Shown here: one piece after another, positions 43,644 through 56,963 of the stretch
Layout: the number at the start of each line of letters is the position of its first letter
How positions within the stretch are numbered: position 1 is the stretch's first letter
Assembly (NCBI RefSeq): GCF_001636345.1
Contig: NZ_KV440945.1
Location: 4,189,854 to 4,253,853 of the forward strand
DNA length: 64,000 nucleotides
Source: Cytobacillus gottheilii
Lineage (GTDB): Bacteria; Bacillota; Bacilli; Bacillales; Cytobacillaceae
Reading direction: 5' to 3'
Program-made: the position numbers and the translations under genes
Notes under the pieces: model-generated
What the model saw: the letters and a program-made list of their open reading frames with translations, nothing else
Told to the model about the DNA's origin: nothing
Databases searched by the model: none

Positions 43644-45107
43644 ATGGACATTAATATACCTACACTCGTTTCTATTATCATTTATTTAGTTGGTATGATC
43701 ATTATCGGCTATCTGGCCGCAAGAAAAACGAAGGATTTAACCGATTATGTGCTCGGCGGAAGAGGACTGGGACCTGGAGTAGCTGCGTTAAGTGCAGGAG
43801 CCTCTGATATGAGCAGCTGGCTTATGCTGGGACTTCCCGGCGCAATGTATGTTGGAGGTATGAGTGAGATTTGGCTTCCAATTGGTTTGGCAATTGGTGC
43901 ATATCTTAATTGGCAGTTTATCGCTAAGCCTTTGCGGGTGTATACGGAAGTTGCCAACAATTCAATTACATTACCTGATTTCTTTGAAAATCGCTTTAAA
44001 GATGATTCCAAAATTCTTCGTGTAATTTCAGCAATTGTTATTCTAGTATTTTTCACCTTTTATACTTCCTCAAGTTTGGTTGGAGGAGCTATTTTACTAG
44101 AGAATTCTTTTGGCATGGATTATATTGCTGCAATATGGATTGGTGCTTTGGTCATTGTATCTTATACATTTTTCGGAGGCTTTCTGGCAGCAAGCTGGAC
44201 GGACTTTATCCAAGGAATTCTCATGTTTCTTGCTCTTATTATCATTCCCATTGTTGTCATTTTTGAGCTTGGGGGCTGGAGTGAAACGATTAATACAATT
44301 GGCAGTATAGATCCTTCTTATTTAAATGTGTATTCTGGGACAACGGTTATTGGAGTAGTCTCCTTGCTTGCATGGGGGTTAGGCTATTTTGGCCAGCCGC
44401 ATATACTTGTGCGTTTTATGGGCATCCGAGCTAAAGAAGATATACCAAAAGCCAGATTCATTGGAATGGGATGGATGGTGTTATCCTTGTTTGGTGCTAT
44501 TTTTATTGGATTTACCGGAATTGCTTATTTTGCAGATTCTCCGCTTGAAAACTCAGAAACGGTTTTTATTATGTTATCGCAGGTTTTATTTAACCCAGTT
44601 GTTGCCGGCTTTTTACTTGCAGCCATTCTCTCAGCAATCATGAGTACTGTTGATTCACAGTTGCTCGTTTCTTCAAGTGCACTTGCTAATGATTTTTACA
44701 AAGCTATTTTCAGAAGAAATGCTTCCCAAAAAGAAGAGATGATTGTTGGCAGAATCGCTGTTATCGGAATTGCAGTCATTGCTATATTGCTAGGTTATAA
44801 TCCTGATAGCAAAGTTCTTGAGCTTGTTAGTTATGCATGGGCAGGTTTCGGTGCTGCATTTGGTCCAGTTATCGTACTGAGCCTCTTCTGGAAACGAATG
44901 ACTCGCAATGGCGCCTTGGCAGGGATCATTACTGGATCTCTAACCGTTATTATTTGGTCGCAAATTGAAGGAGGCATCTTTGAACTCTATGAGCTTGCAC
45001 CTGGATTCTTACTAGGTGTCATCGCTATTATTATTTTCAGTCTGACGGACAGAACTCCCAGTAAACAAATACAGGAGGAGTATATCACCTATAAAGGTAA
45101 GCTGTAG
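43644..45107 (+). CDS. putP: Sodium:proline symporter (PutP/OpuE type)
   Basis: A 487-residue SSS-family symporter with about 13 helices, from the ATG at 43644 (GAGGAG upstream). DYVLGGRGLGP (about 32-42), LSAGASDMSSWL (about 47-58) and FFTFYTSSSLVGG are the sodium/substrate motifs of PutP and OpuE. OpuE lies near gatC in B. subtilis and serves osmotic proline uptake. The convergent neighbour here is pruA, which supports catabolic proline uptake. The two roles cannot be separated by sequence alone. Confidence 0.9.
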   Translation: MDINIPTLVSIIIYLVGMIIIGYLAARKTKDLTDYVLGGRGLGPGVAALSAGASDMSSWLMLGLPGAMYVGGMSEIWLPIGLAIGAYLNWQFIAKPLRVYTEVANNSITLPDFFENRFKDDSKILRVISAIVILVFFTFYTSSSLVGGAILLENSFGMDYIAAIWIGALVIVSYTFFGGFLAASWTDFIQGILMFLALIIIPIVVIFELGGWSETINTIGSIDPSYLNVYSGTTVIGVVSLLAWGLGYFGQPHILVRFMGIRAKEDIPKARFIGMGWMVLSLFGAIFIGFTGIAYFADSPLENSETVFIMLSQVLFNPVVAGFLLAAILSAIMSTVDSQLLVSSSALANDFYKAIFRRNASQKEEMIVGRIAVIGIAVIAILLGYNPDSKVLELVSYAWAGFGAAFGPVIVLSLFWKRMTRNGALAGIITGSLTVIIWSQIEGGIFELYELAPGFLLGVIAIIIFSLTDRTPSKQIQEEYITYKGKL

Positions 45108-45160
45108 TTTGACTGCCGGGTCCTCTTGCTGGGATGCTTGAATTCTATATCCAAAAAAGA

Positions 45161-45191
45161 AACTCCCTCTGCATAAGTTGCAGAGGGAGTT
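45161..45191. terminator. Bidirectional terminator between putP and pruA
   Basis: Perfect 13-bp stem AACTCCCTCTGCA / TGCAGAGGGAGTT with a 5-nt loop. The minus strand continues TTCTTTTTT, the plus strand ATTTG. It serves two convergent genes. Confidence 0.9.
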
Positions 45192-45206
45192 ATTTGCCTG
45201 CTTATA

Positions 45207-46754
45207 TTAGTACATTTCAGATGTAGTCTTAGCTTGCATATGAAGCTGAATATAGTCAGGACCGCCAGCTTTAGAGTCTGTACCTGACATGTTGAATCCG
45301 CCAAATGGCTGGTATCCAACGATTGCGCCTGTACATCCACGGTTGAAGTAAAGGTTACCAACGTGGAAATCTTCACGTGCTTTTTGGATGTGCTCACGGT
45401 TCTTCGTGATTACAGCTCCAGTTAAGCCGTATTCTGTGTTGTTTGCAATTTCAATAGCGTGATCGAAATCCTTCGCTTTTGTGAAGCCAACAACCGGCCC
45501 GAAAATTTCTTCTTGCATTAGACGAGCATCAGCTGCAAGATCAGCAAAAATAGTTGGCTTAATGAAGAATCCTTTTGAACTGTCTCCTTCTCCGCCAGTC
45601 ATCAGCTTGCCTTCTTGTTTTCCAATTTCAACATAGCTCATAATTTTATCAAATGCAGCCTGGTCGATCACTGGTCCCATAAAGTGAGTTTGATCTTCAG
45701 GGTTGCCTGCTGTTAATTCATTTGTTAATTCAACTGCACGATTCAACACTTGATCGTAAACATCTTCTACAATAACTGCACGGGAACATGCAGAACATTT
45801 TTGACCAGAGAAGCCAAATGCAGATGCAACGATTGATTGAGCCGCTAATTCTAGATCAGCTTCTTTATCAACTACGATTGTATCTTTACCGCCCATTTCT
45901 GCGATTACGCGTTTCAGCCAAATTTGTCCATCGTTTAATTTAGAAGCACGCTCATTAATGCGTAAGCCTACATCACGAGATCCAGTGAATGAAATGAAGC
46001 GAGTATCCTTATGGTCAACTAAGTAGTCGCCTACTTCAGCACCGCTGCCTGGTACAAAGTTTAATACACCAGCAGGAAGACCTGCTTCTTCCATTACTTC
46101 AACAAATTTTGCAGCAACTACCGGAGTTGTAGATGCTGGCTTTAATAGTACTGTATTTCCAGCTACAATAGCCGCTACCGTTGTACCAGCCATAATCGCA
46201 AGCGGGAAGTTCCAAGGAGAAATGATGATTCCAACGCCTAATGGAATATAGTCATAACGGTTGTATTCATTTGGACGGCTATTAACAGGTACGCCATCTT
46301 TAATACTTAAGATTTGACGAGCATAATACTCAAGGAAGTCAATTGCTTCTGCTGTATCAGCATCTGCTTCATTCCAAGGCTTTCCAGCCTCTTTTGTAAG
46401 CAATGCAGAAAACTCATGCTTGCGGCGGCGAATAATCGCAGCTGCTTTAAATAATACATCAGCACGTGTTTCAGGCTTTACTTTTCTCCACGTTTTAAAT
46501 GCTTCTACTGCACCTTGCATTGCTTTTTCAGCAAGCTCCTGATTAGCTTTAGAAACGCGACCAATTACTTCCTCTTTATTAGACGGATTAATCGATACAA
46601 TTTTATCTTCAGTTGATACACGTTCGCCAGCAATTAAAAGATCATAATCTTGACCTAAATAGCTTTCAACTGTTTTTAACCCTTGTAAATATGCTTCACG
46701 ATTTTCTTCATTTTTAAAATCTGTGAAAGGCTCATGCTTGTAAGGTTGTACCAT
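45207..46754 (-). CDS. pruA: L-glutamate gamma-semialdehyde dehydrogenase (P5C dehydrogenase)
   Basis: NAD-dependent aldehyde dehydrogenase (515 residues), the second step of proline and arginine breakdown to glutamate. Seen: [11 protein letters not shown] (about 179-189), EMGGKD (about 288-293) and the catalytic cysteine in [10 protein letters not shown] (about 320-329). It matches the RocA/PruA class in length and ends in the usual [13 protein letters not shown]. No proline dehydrogenase gene is in this window. Convergent with the symporter. Confidence 0.94.
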   Translation of the reverse strand: MVQPYKHEPFTDFKNEENREAYLQGLKTVESYLGQDYDLLIAGERVSTEDKIVSINPSNKEEVIGRVSKANQELAEKAMQGAVEAFKTWRKVKPETRADVLFKAAAIIRRRKHEFSALLTKEAGKPWNEADADTAEAIDFLEYYARQILSIKDGVPVNSRPNEYNRYDYIPLGVGIIISPWNFPLAIMAGTTVAAIVAGNTVLLKPASTTPVVAAKFVEVMEEAGLPAGVLNFVPGSGAEVGDYLVDHKDTRFISFTGSRDVGLRINERASKLNDGQIWLKRVIAEMGGKDTIVVDKEADLELAAQSIVASAFGFSGQKCSACSRAVIVEDVYDQVLNRAVELTNELTAGNPEDQTHFMGPVIDQAAFDKIMSYVEIGKQEGKLMTGGEGDSSKGFFIKPTIFADLAADARLMQEEIFGPVVGFTKAKDFDHAIEIANNTEYGLTGAVITKNREHIQKAREDFHVGNLYFNRGCTGAIVGYQPFGGFNMSGTDSKAGGPDYIQLHMQAKTTSEMY

Positions 46755-46909
46755 CGTTAACGCCTCCTATGTACTATTGCACTGTATAAGAATGGAAGGG
46801 ATGATGCATGTAATATTTTACAGTTCATCCCTAATACAGCAGCTACTTTTATAGAATTTTCTCAATGTTTATTTTAACATGTTTAGTTAAAATTCATCAA
46901 TCTTTGCCT

Positions 46910-48079
46910 TTAATCATAAATATGAACAAATGGTTCTGTATCATCTGGTTTTCTCACAATCAGCGCTTCAGGGCCATTCACGGACGTAATATTTACCTGA
47001 ACAGAAATATACTCCGGAAAATGCTTCATGATTAAACTTGCCGTATACTGTGCAAATCCGATTGATTCTGCTTTTCCATAGAATTGAATTGGAATATCAA
47101 TATTAAGGTCCTGCAGCTGATCTCCGGCATAAAACGCTTTGCCGATGACTCCATTAAAGTTTGGAAAATACGCTTCTATATCCTGTTTAAAATTTTTGAA
47201 GGCTGTATTGTCATCACGATGATTCGTTTCAGCATCTGATGATGGAAATAGCACATATTTTTCAGCAACATTCTTCCATTCGCTTAACTTGCCGCTTCCT
47301 TTTCCAGCTTCCGCATAGGCAATAAAGTTTCCTGGTACAACGGAGGTTCTGCTGGCTTGTTCAAATAGGGCAATGGTAATTGGCACATCTTTAAGCTCAT
47401 CCATGCCGCGAAGACGAGTAAGCACTTCGGCTGCCATCTTTTTACCTTCTGCTTCTAAAACACTTCGTTTAATATCTGTTTCGTAAGTTGCTCCGTACTG
47501 TTCCTTCTGATAGTAATGGACAGAGTTTAAAGCCAGACCAATCACTACCCCGCCAAGTGTAACCGTGTCTCCCTCACCCTTAATTCGATAATTATGCTCT
47601 AAAATATGAGCGAGGTAGATCGGACTCTTTGTATTGCGTTCGTCAATATCCCCTTTTTCATCATCAAGAGGATTCAACCCTACATTATCCGCTTCCTCTA
47701 AATTACGTTCAGCAAGCTGTGCAGGTGTAAACTTGCGATTGAGCCACGAGCGGACAGTCGCACTATCTAAGAATTGACCTTCCTGAAAGAAGTAACTGTC
47801 GGTGTCAAAACTATTTTGTGCAACACGCATTAAGCCCGTTTCAAATTCGGTCAAATCATATTTGGTGTTAATGTTATTAACCACAAGCCCCCTTGCTTCA
47901 CTCGGCTCAAAAGGAAGCAGCGTTTTATAATAATCATCCGATATTTTATAGTTCGGAATAATCGCCGTTTCATTTGAGTTTTCATCATCCTGAATGACTT
48001 CCTCCTGCTTGCTGAAGTTAGGAGCACACCCCGTCAGCACGAGCAAAAGAGAAACAGCCATCATTAATGTTTTCTTCAC
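46910..48079 (-). CDS. camS: CamS family sex pheromone lipoprotein
   Basis: A 389-residue lipoprotein with signal peptide ending in LLVLTGCAP (Cys about 18). In enterococci and staphylococci the cleaved signal peptide of such proteins acts as a conjugation pheromone; the mature protein has no known enzymatic role. The order pcrB-pcrA-ligA-this gene equals that of B. subtilis yerH. It starts 13 bp after ligA and is likely in its operon. Confidence 0.9.
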   Translation of the reverse strand: MKKTLMMAVSLLLVLTGCAPNFSKQEEVIQDDENSNETAIIPNYKISDDYYKTLLPFEPSEARGLVVNNINTKYDLTEFETGLMRVAQNSFDTDSYFFQEGQFLDSATVRSWLNRKFTPAQLAERNLEEADNVGLNPLDDEKGDIDERNTKSPIYLAHILEHNYRIKGEGDTVTLGGVVIGLALNSVHYYQKEQYGATYETDIKRSVLEAEGKKMAAEVLTRLRGMDELKDVPITIALFEQASRTSVVPGNFIAYAEAGKGSGKLSEWKNVAEKYVLFPSSDAETNHRDDNTAFKNFKQDIEAYFPNFNGVIGKAFYAGDQLQDLNIDIPIQFYGKAESIGFAQYTASLIMKHFPEYISVQVNITSVNGPEALIVRKPDDTEPFVHIYD

Positions 48080-48092
48080 GATTCTCCACCTC

Positions 48093-50190
<2,098 letters not shown>

Positions 50191-50297
50191 TTATTATTAC
50201 TTTTTATAATTCTTAAAGCGCAAGCTCCTTATGCAGCCCCGATTTTATTGGACTGCTCTGGGCTATACACTGATCATTTTCTGAGTCTGCCTTTCGG

Positions 50298-52517
50298 TTA
50301 CCCTTTTTGGATAGGTGCGAATTTTGCAAGAAGCCTTTTAATGCCAACAGGGCTTGGAAAAGCGATGTCGAGCTCTGTGCCTTCACCAGATCCTTTTACG
50401 CTGACAACTGTTCCTGTTCCCCATTTGCCATGGACGGCTTTATCGCCAACACTCCATGACAGGCTGTCTCCACCTGTTGCAGCTGCTGCCGGACGCACTA
50501 CCGCATTTCTGCGCATGGTCTGTCTTGGTGAATCCTGAAACGGTGATGCTCCTCGTTTTCCTTGCACAGGCGGCTGTATCCCATCCAGTAAATCCTCTGG
50601 TATTTCCTTAATAAAACGGGAAGGAGGATTCATATTTGTTCGGCCAAATAATGTTCGCATTTGAGCGTTTGTAATATAAAGCTCTTGCTCTGCCCGTGTG
50701 ATTCCTACATACGCTAATCTTCGTTCTTCTTCCATTTCCGTTTCATCCATTAAGGAACGGCTATGCGGGAATACGCCTTCTTCCATTCCAATTAAAAAGA
50801 CAACAGGAAATTCAAGCCCTTTAGCAGAGTGCAAGGTCATCAGCACTACTGCATCGCTTTTTTGGCCATCATCATCTAGCTTATCAATATCTGCCACAAG
50901 AGCCAAATCTGTCAGAAAAGCAATTAGGGATTTATCCTCTGATGCATCTTCAAAATTTTTCGTAACAGAAAGGAATTCATCGATATTCTCAAGTCTGCTT
51001 TGAGACTCAATCGATTTTTCCGCCTTTAGCATCTCACGATAGCCTGATTTTTCAAGGACTTCTTCAACCAGCTCTGTTACAGATAAGTATTCTTGCATTT
51101 GATAATAATTTCTCACAAGATCCCTAAATTCTGCTGCCGCTTTTGTAATCTTCGGGCTTAGTCCAATCAATTCAATTGACTCTAATGCTTCAAACATAGA
51201 CATATCGTGCATGGTAGCAAAATTAGCAATTTTATCGACTGATCCTGAACCAATGCCGCGTTTAGGCACATTGATGACACGCTGCAGGCTGATATCATCA
51301 TCTAGATTGGCTATCAGGCGCAGATACGCAAGAATGTCCTTAATTTCTTTACGGTCATAGAACTTAATGCCGCCTACAATAGAGTATTCAATATTGGATT
51401 TAAGCAGTACTTCCTCCATTACACGAGACTGGGCATTGGTTCGATAGAGAATCGCAAAATCTGTGAGCTTGCGATTGCTGGAGTTCATTAACTCCTTCAC
51501 TTTTCCAACTACAAATTGAGCTTCCCCTTGTTCACTGTCAGCACGGTAATGAAACAGCTTGTTTCCTTCGTCATTTTCTGTCCATAAGTTTTTCGGTTTG
51601 CGATTCATATTTTTCGCAATTACTTCGTTTGCCGCAGCAAGAATGCGCTTTGTCGAACGATAGTTTTGCTCAAGAAGGATGACACTGGCATTTGGATAGT
51701 CTTTTTCAAACGAGAGGATATTGGCGATATCTGCTCCTCTCCATCTATAAATAGATTGATCAGAATCCCCAACAACACACAGGTTTTTAAAGCGATTAGC
51801 CAAAAACTTTACAAGCATATATTGCGCACGGTTCGTATCCTGATATTCATCCACATGGATATATTGGAATTTGCGCTGATAGTATTCAAGCACTTCAGGC
51901 ACACGCTGAAAAAGCTGAATGGTAATCATAATAAGATCATCAAAATCCAGTGCCTGGTTTCTGCGAAGGCGTTTTTGATAATCTGCATATACATCACTCG
52001 TTACCTGCTGAATATAATCACCTGCAGTTTTGGCATATTCCTCTGGCGTGATCAGTTCATTTTTGGCTGAGCTGATTGAACCTAGAATTGCTCTGGGATC
52101 GAATTTTTTTGGATCAATATTGCGTTCTTTTAAAATCGATTTAATAACCGATTGCTGATCTGTTGTGTCTAGAATAGTGAAATTGCGATTGTATCCGATC
52201 CGGTCAATATCTCTGCGCAATATTCTTACACACATAGAGTGGAAGGTCGAAATCCAGATATCATCCGCTGCTCCGCCCATCATTTTCTGGATCCGCTCAC
52301 GCATCTCCCGTGCCGCTTTATTTGTAAATGTAATCGCAAGAATGTTATAAGGCGAAACACGTTTTTCAACCATTAGATAGGCAATTCGATGTGTTAATAC
52401 TCTAGTTTTTCCGCTTCCTGCACCTGCCATTATCAGTAGAGGTCCATCCGTCGCCTTAACAGCATTTTGCTGTTCTGTATTTAATCCGTTTAACAGTTTA
52501 TCAGTTAAATATTGCAT
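50298..52517 (-). CDS. pcrA: ATP-dependent DNA helicase PcrA
   Basis: Essential SF1A helicase (739 residues) for repair and plasmid rolling-circle replication. Walker [10 protein letters not shown] (about 30-38), Walker B DEYQDTN (about 223-229), [13 protein letters not shown] (about 250-262) and motif [10 protein letters not shown]. The C-terminal tail (about 650-739) holds the RNA polymerase-binding Tudor-like end. Full length, unlike the 370-residue helicase in the defence operon. Confidence 0.98.
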   Translation of the reverse strand: MQYLTDKLLNGLNTEQQNAVKATDGPLLIMAGAGSGKTRVLTHRIAYLMVEKRVSPYNILAITFTNKAAREMRERIQKMMGGAADDIWISTFHSMCVRILRRDIDRIGYNRNFTILDTTDQQSVIKSILKERNIDPKKFDPRAILGSISSAKNELITPEEYAKTAGDYIQQVTSDVYADYQKRLRRNQALDFDDLIMITIQLFQRVPEVLEYYQRKFQYIHVDEYQDTNRAQYMLVKFLANRFKNLCVVGDSDQSIYRWRGADIANILSFEKDYPNASVILLEQNYRSTKRILAAANEVIAKNMNRKPKNLWTENDEGNKLFHYRADSEQGEAQFVVGKVKELMNSSNRKLTDFAILYRTNAQSRVMEEVLLKSNIEYSIVGGIKFYDRKEIKDILAYLRLIANLDDDISLQRVINVPKRGIGSGSVDKIANFATMHDMSMFEALESIELIGLSPKITKAAAEFRDLVRNYYQMQEYLSVTELVEEVLEKSGYREMLKAEKSIESQSRLENIDEFLSVTKNFEDASEDKSLIAFLTDLALVADIDKLDDDGQKSDAVVLMTLHSAKGLEFPVVFLIGMEEGVFPHSRSLMDETEMEEERRLAYVGITRAEQELYITNAQMRTLFGRTNMNPPSRFIKEIPEDLLDGIQPPVQGKRGASPFQDSPRQTMRRNAVVRPAAAATGGDSLSWSVGDKAVHGKWGTGTVVSVKGSGEGTELDIAFPSPVGIKRLLAKFAPIQKG

Positions 52518-52588
52518 TTCTATTCACCACCACAAACGTATGTTCTATTTTCTATATCGTACCTGTTTTTCTTCAGATAAACAAGCTT

Positions 52589-53272
52589 TTATCTCACTGC
52601 TTCAACTGTTTGTAAAGCAGCCTTTAAATCGCTATAAATGATATTGCCAACAACTACTACATCGGCATAGGCAGCCATCTCTTTTGCCTGCTGTGCTGAT
52701 TGGATTCCGCCTCCATAAAAAAGTGCAGTTGTCTCAAGTGTTTCTTTTACTTCTTTAACGATTGCAGGATCACCATACTTGCCGCTATATTCAAGATAAA
52801 AAATAGGCAGATGAAGCATCTTTTCTGCCATCATCGCATAGGCTCTGACATCATCAGCTGTCAAATCCGTATTTGCTGCTGTGACACTTGCCGCCTTACA
52901 TTCGTCATTTAATATGCAGTAGCCCTGCACGAGAATTTCTTCCCAATTCATGATGTCTCCATACTCTTTAACAGCCTCATGATGAAGTCCTGTTATCCAT
53001 TTTACTTCCGTACTATTTAAAACGGAGGGGATAAAATATAAATCAAAACCTGGTGTGACCGATTCAATCGTTGAGATCTCTAAAATACACGGAACCGTAT
53101 ATCTTCGAACACGAGCCATTAGATCCAGTACATTTTCAAGGGTAATCCCATCAGTCCCTCCAATAATCAGGGCATCCGTTCCAGATTCACAGATTTTTTC
53201 TAAGTCTTCATCAGAAATATATTTATTAGGATCGAGTTTAAAGGCATGGCGCCACTCGTTAATATCATACAT
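52589..53272 (-). CDS. pcrB: Heptaprenylglyceryl phosphate synthase PcrB
   Basis: TIM-barrel prenyltransferase (227 residues from the ATG at 53272, with GGAGG 8 nt upstream). It joins heptaprenyl diphosphate and glycerol-1-phosphate. FKLDPNK (about 11-17), GGTDGI (about 37-42), YLEYSGKYG (about 158-166) and YGGGIQS mark the family. First gene of pcrB-pcrA-ligA-camS. Confidence 0.95.
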   Translation of the reverse strand: MYDINEWRHAFKLDPNKYISDEDLEKICESGTDALIIGGTDGITLENVLDLMARVRRYTVPCILEISTIESVTPGFDLYFIPSVLNSTEVKWITGLHHEAVKEYGDIMNWEEILVQGYCILNDECKAASVTAANTDLTADDVRAYAMMAEKMLHLPIFYLEYSGKYGDPAIVKEVKETLETTALFYGGGIQSAQQAKEMAAYADVVVVGNIIYSDLKAALQTVEAVR

Positions 53273-53431
53273 ACATACTGCCTCCATTCTATCATTCCAT
53301 CCAACATTATATCATTTGTGTATAAGATCAAAAAGTAAAGACCTGTTGATTGTTCAGACTTACTGCCATGGGATTTAACGTGCAAAACGAGGATTGCGGT
53401 CAGTTATTACCAGCATTTTACTTGGGAATAA

Positions 53432-53466
53432 AACAAAAAAACTGCAGGTGTTGATCCCTGCAGTTT
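53432..53466 (-). terminator. Terminator of yerC
   Basis: Ten-bp stem AAACTGCAGG / CCTGCAGTTT; on the minus strand TTTTTTTGTTTT follows. Confidence 0.85.
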
Positions 53467-53475
53467 AGCCCCATT

Positions 53476-53787
53476 TTATTCTTGTGCTGTTGGACTATCT
53501 TCTTTAATCCGTTCAAGTGCCATTTCATAGGCATCATTTCCATAATTTAAGCAGCGCTTTACACGAGAGATAGTAGCTGTGCTTGCGCCAGTTTCTGTTT
53601 CAATTTTATGATACGTTTTTCCTTCGCGAAGCATACGAGCAACTTCAAGCCTCTGTGCAAGAGACTGAATCTCATTTACAGTGCATAAATCATCAAAAAA
53701 ACGATAGCATTCATCTAAATCTTTTAAAGATAAGACCGAGTTAAAAAGCTGATCGAGTTCTTTTCCTTTTAATTTATTTATTTGCAT
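53476..53787 (-). CDS. yerC: TrpR-like YerC/YecD family regulator
   Basis: A 103-residue protein of the YerC/TrpR-related family with a helix-turn-helix (TYHKIETETGASTATISRVK, about 58-77). Binding target and signal unknown. The position between pcrB and yerB is the same as in B. subtilis. Confidence 0.9.
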   Translation of the reverse strand: MQINKLKGKELDQLFNSVLSLKDLDECYRFFDDLCTVNEIQSLAQRLEVARMLREGKTYHKIETETGASTATISRVKRCLNYGNDAYEMALERIKEDSPTAQE

Positions 53788-53817
53788 ATATTCAAGCTCC
53801 TTTGTTATAAATACTTT

Positions 53818-54867
53818 CTATGAACCGTAGGATACGGAATCTTCTAAACCGACACTTGTGGGGATTACATTAATCCACGTTTTCCCGGGAATAAGCCCAA
53901 CTTGCTCCCCATCTGCAACCGGCAGGATCTTACCGTCAATATTTTCCCAATTTACTTCACGAAGTGTTCCTTTTTGAAGCAGATAAGCTCTTCCGCCTGA
54001 CATTAAATCAATGTTCCGTCTCCCGGCATTATCGACGATTTGATGTTCTGTTTCAACAATGAATATGTTATCGAGCAGAACCGGTGAATCCGTTTCATAA
54101 TCTGCAGTCAGCTCACCATTTGAATAACGCTTATACTTCTCTTGGACAGCATCATATTCGTAGACCGAATTAAATGTCTCCCTTGAAAAATAAGAAACTT
54201 CGACATTAGCAGCTTCGTCTCCGTCCAGTTGCTCTATTTCTTCCTCATTCAAGTACACTAAAGGAGATGGAGCATTGTTCATATCATACCTCTGCTCTTG
54301 TGCACCCTTTTCAATATTTTCAAAAGAGATATAGGAATTATGCGGCGCTTTTCTAAAGCTGACCCTATTAAATAGTGTGCCATCATAATAGAGGCCATTC
54401 AAACTGTCAATATAGCCGCTATCCATTAATTTTTTTGCATCAGGACTGTTGCCGTGAGCAACATATAAACTGTCATATCCTTTGGCAAGTTCAATATAAT
54501 AGTCGCGTGCACTCCGAATCGGTCCAATTTGTGCAGGCTTTTGACTTTGATAAATCGCTAAAAACCTTGTAACCTCTCCTTCGGCAAGCAATTCATACAC
54601 AATATCCGCTTCATGCAAACCAGACTGCTGACGAGCCAGCGGGTGATTATTAATCATAACGGCCACTGCCCGTCCATTTACTTCTGCTTCTGCCGAGATT
54701 CCTGTAAGCGGGTAAATAAATTCAGGCTCATTTTGTTCTTGAGCCACTTCTTCTGGCTGCTGTTCATTATTCGAATGATCTGTCTCATCAATTTCTGTCT
54801 GATCCCCGCTGCATCCTGATAGTAAAAGAATACCTGCAGCAAAAACTGCCATCCATATTTTTGACAT
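53818..54867 (-). CDS. yerB: DUF3048 lipoprotein YerB
   Basis: A 349-residue lipoprotein from the second of two adjacent ATGs (AAGGAG 6 nt upstream). The lipobox LLLSGC (Cys about 19) and a DUF3048 domain (about 50-345) with VMINNHPLARQQSGLHEADIV are seen. Acts outside the membrane; function unknown. Order with yerC and yerA as in B. subtilis. Confidence 0.88.
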   Translation of the reverse strand: MSKIWMAVFAAGILLLSGCSGDQTEIDETDHSNNEQQPEEVAQEQNEPEFIYPLTGISAEAEVNGRAVAVMINNHPLARQQSGLHEADIVYELLAEGEVTRFLAIYQSQKPAQIGPIRSARDYYIELAKGYDSLYVAHGNSPDAKKLMDSGYIDSLNGLYYDGTLFNRVSFRKAPHNSYISFENIEKGAQEQRYDMNNAPSPLVYLNEEEIEQLDGDEAANVEVSYFSRETFNSVYEYDAVQEKYKRYSNGELTADYETDSPVLLDNIFIVETEHQIVDNAGRRNIDLMSGGRAYLLQKGTLREVNWENIDGKILPVADGEQVGLIPGKTWINVIPTSVGLEDSVSYGS

Positions 54868-54888
54868 CATACACTCCTTACAAGAAAA

Positions 54889-54993
54889 GAACTGGCATCT
54901 CCGGCGCGATCAGCTAGCAGAAGGCAATCCCTGCCTGCTGCTATCCACCTAGACGTAACATCTCGGAGGACGGGGCTTTTGGAGCTAGCCACT
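54889..54993. repeat. Diverged copy of the TGTCTAG repeat family
   Basis: On the minus strand it begins GAACAGTGGCTAGCTCC and contains a short internal duplication. It lies between yerB and yerA. Only the ends match the other copies. Confidence 0.35.
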
Positions 54994-55034
54994 GTTCATA
55001 AACTTAATGTTTATATCATACTCTCTTTTATATT

Positions 55035-56777
55035 TTAACGCATTATCGTTGGAAAGAGTACAGTTTTATTCATAACATCATATATGCCTCTTTGTGTAAC
55101 TCTAATATAAGGAAGATGGGTAGATGAGAAAAATAACAGGGTATAAATTGGATCTGCAAATTGATATCCTTTATCTTTCAGATAAGCCAGGAGCTTCTTC
55201 TCATCCTCGATTAGATCTTCAACTTTCTTATGAGACATTAATCCTTTTAGCTTTAATTGAACTTCAAGCACAACTTCTCCTTGCTCAGAAATAACAATTC
55301 CTCCGCCAATTTCCTTCATTCTTAAAAATGCATTCAGCATATCTTCTTTATTTTTTCCGATCACAATAATATCGCCAGTATTTGAAAAAGAGCTTGCCAG
55401 CCCATCCAGCTTTGTTGCAAATCCTTTTAGGACTGTGTTAACGCGCCATTTGCCATTGCGGTCTACAAGCATAAAGAAACATTCATCATGTGAGTAATCA
55501 AGATCATTATTTGAAACATCGATGGCAACAGAATATGGTTTCGTAAGGACTGAATTCTCCATCTTAATGCCAAACGGCATAGAGAATTGCATATCATCCA
55601 TTGATAACTCCCAATCGATTTCAAGAGGCTCTAACCCAAACTCATCCCAGGCAATCTCTTCATACATGTTCTGATCTTCGCCATCAAGCTTTACCCACTT
55701 CCCTTTGGCAAGGACAGATACAGGCGTTGGATCTTTTTCATCCTTGAGGAAGTTGATATTAGCCACACGTCCTGTTGCGATATTGCCATGCAGGTATTGA
55801 ATATTATAATATTTGGCAATATTAATCGTGCCCATATTATAAGCATCTATAACAGGAACCCCTTTTTCGATAGCAATCCGGATCATTTCGTCAGTAATTC
55901 CGCTCTCTGAAAAGGTAGATGATGATCCATCGGTTGTAAAGAAAAATTGATCATAATGCTCTATCCCAAGCTCATGGATTTCATCGAGAAGCTTTGGCAA
56001 ATCAGGACGAATAGACGAATATCTTAAAGAAACGGTATAGCCCTGCAATAACCGGTCATATACTTCTTTGCCGGTCATGGCTTCATGATCACAGTCCGCA
56101 CCAAGAAGCATGAGCTTAGCCAATGTTTTTTCAGATGCCCCGGGGAAATGTCCCTCTATTTGTTTACGCATGCGTTTCGTTTCCTGCATCCAATGCAGCA
56201 TCATATCGTCGCCATCAAGAAGCTTTGGCCATCCGGTTAATTCTCCGCCCTGCAGTACAGCATCATGCTCAAGCCATGCCTTCACATTGCTGTGAGAGAA
56301 AAGATATTCCTCATTTTGCAGCTCTGTTTGCGGATCAAAGCGGCACCACCAATACATTGTTGAAGGAATGTTACGCATTTCACGAAGAAATGAAAACGCT
56401 TCCTTTTTATTTAACTGCAATGCAAGCATCATGTTGTCATTGATCAATGTTGTCGTTCCGAATTGCGATGCATAACTTGCAAGTGAGTGGGGATTATATA
56501 ATTGAAACGGATGAGCATGTGGTTCAATATATCCTGGAACAAGGACATATTCCGAGCAGTCAACCACTTGGCAGCCATCTGTTTTTTCAGGCAGTTTGTC
56601 GCCAACATAAACAATACGATCTCCATATATCCATATATTTGCATTCACCCATTTTCTCAAAATCTGATTTAAGTAACGGGCATTCTTAAGCAATATAGTT
56701 GGTGCAGTCTTTCCATCTAAAATGGAAACATGTTGTCGCAGATGCTTGTTTTTCCAGCGATATCTCTGTTCCAGCAC
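55035..56777 (-). CDS. yerA: Adenine deaminase-like amidohydrolase YerA
   Basis: A 580-residue metal-dependent amidohydrolase of the adenine deaminase family. The metal site EPHAHP (about 84-89), a conserved TDGSS (about 259-263) and the C-terminal GGGIVI (about 491-496) region fit. The gene lies next to the purine operon, as in B. subtilis, where the activity is not established to my knowledge. Length is normal. Single minus-strand gene. Confidence 0.85.
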   Translation of the reverse strand: MLEQRYRWKNKHLRQHVSILDGKTAPTILLKNARYLNQILRKWVNANIWIYGDRIVYVGDKLPEKTDGCQVVDCSEYVLVPGYIEPHAHPFQLYNPHSLASYASQFGTTTLINDNMMLALQLNKKEAFSFLREMRNIPSTMYWWCRFDPQTELQNEEYLFSHSNVKAWLEHDAVLQGGELTGWPKLLDGDDMMLHWMQETKRMRKQIEGHFPGASEKTLAKLMLLGADCDHEAMTGKEVYDRLLQGYTVSLRYSSIRPDLPKLLDEIHELGIEHYDQFFFTTDGSSSTFSESGITDEMIRIAIEKGVPVIDAYNMGTINIAKYYNIQYLHGNIATGRVANINFLKDEKDPTPVSVLAKGKWVKLDGEDQNMYEEIAWDEFGLEPLEIDWELSMDDMQFSMPFGIKMENSVLTKPYSVAIDVSNNDLDYSHDECFFMLVDRNGKWRVNTVLKGFATKLDGLASSFSNTGDIIVIGKNKEDMLNAFLRMKEIGGGIVISEQGEVVLEVQLKLKGLMSHKKVEDLIEDEKKLLAYLKDKGYQFADPIYTLLFFSSTHLPYIRVTQRGIYDVMNKTVLFPTIMR

Positions 56778-56963
56778 GCTACTCCCTCCTTTTGTTTTGT
56801 ATGAATTTTACAGCCTATGTGAAATAGTGAATTTTTATAATGACAAGTAGTTTTTAATTTCAGAAAACCCTTACATCTTTAATTTATCATAACATATTTG
56901 CCTTTTTAACGCATTAAAGAATTAGGTTAAAAATGTAAAAATTTTATGAAGGAGCTGTTAAAT

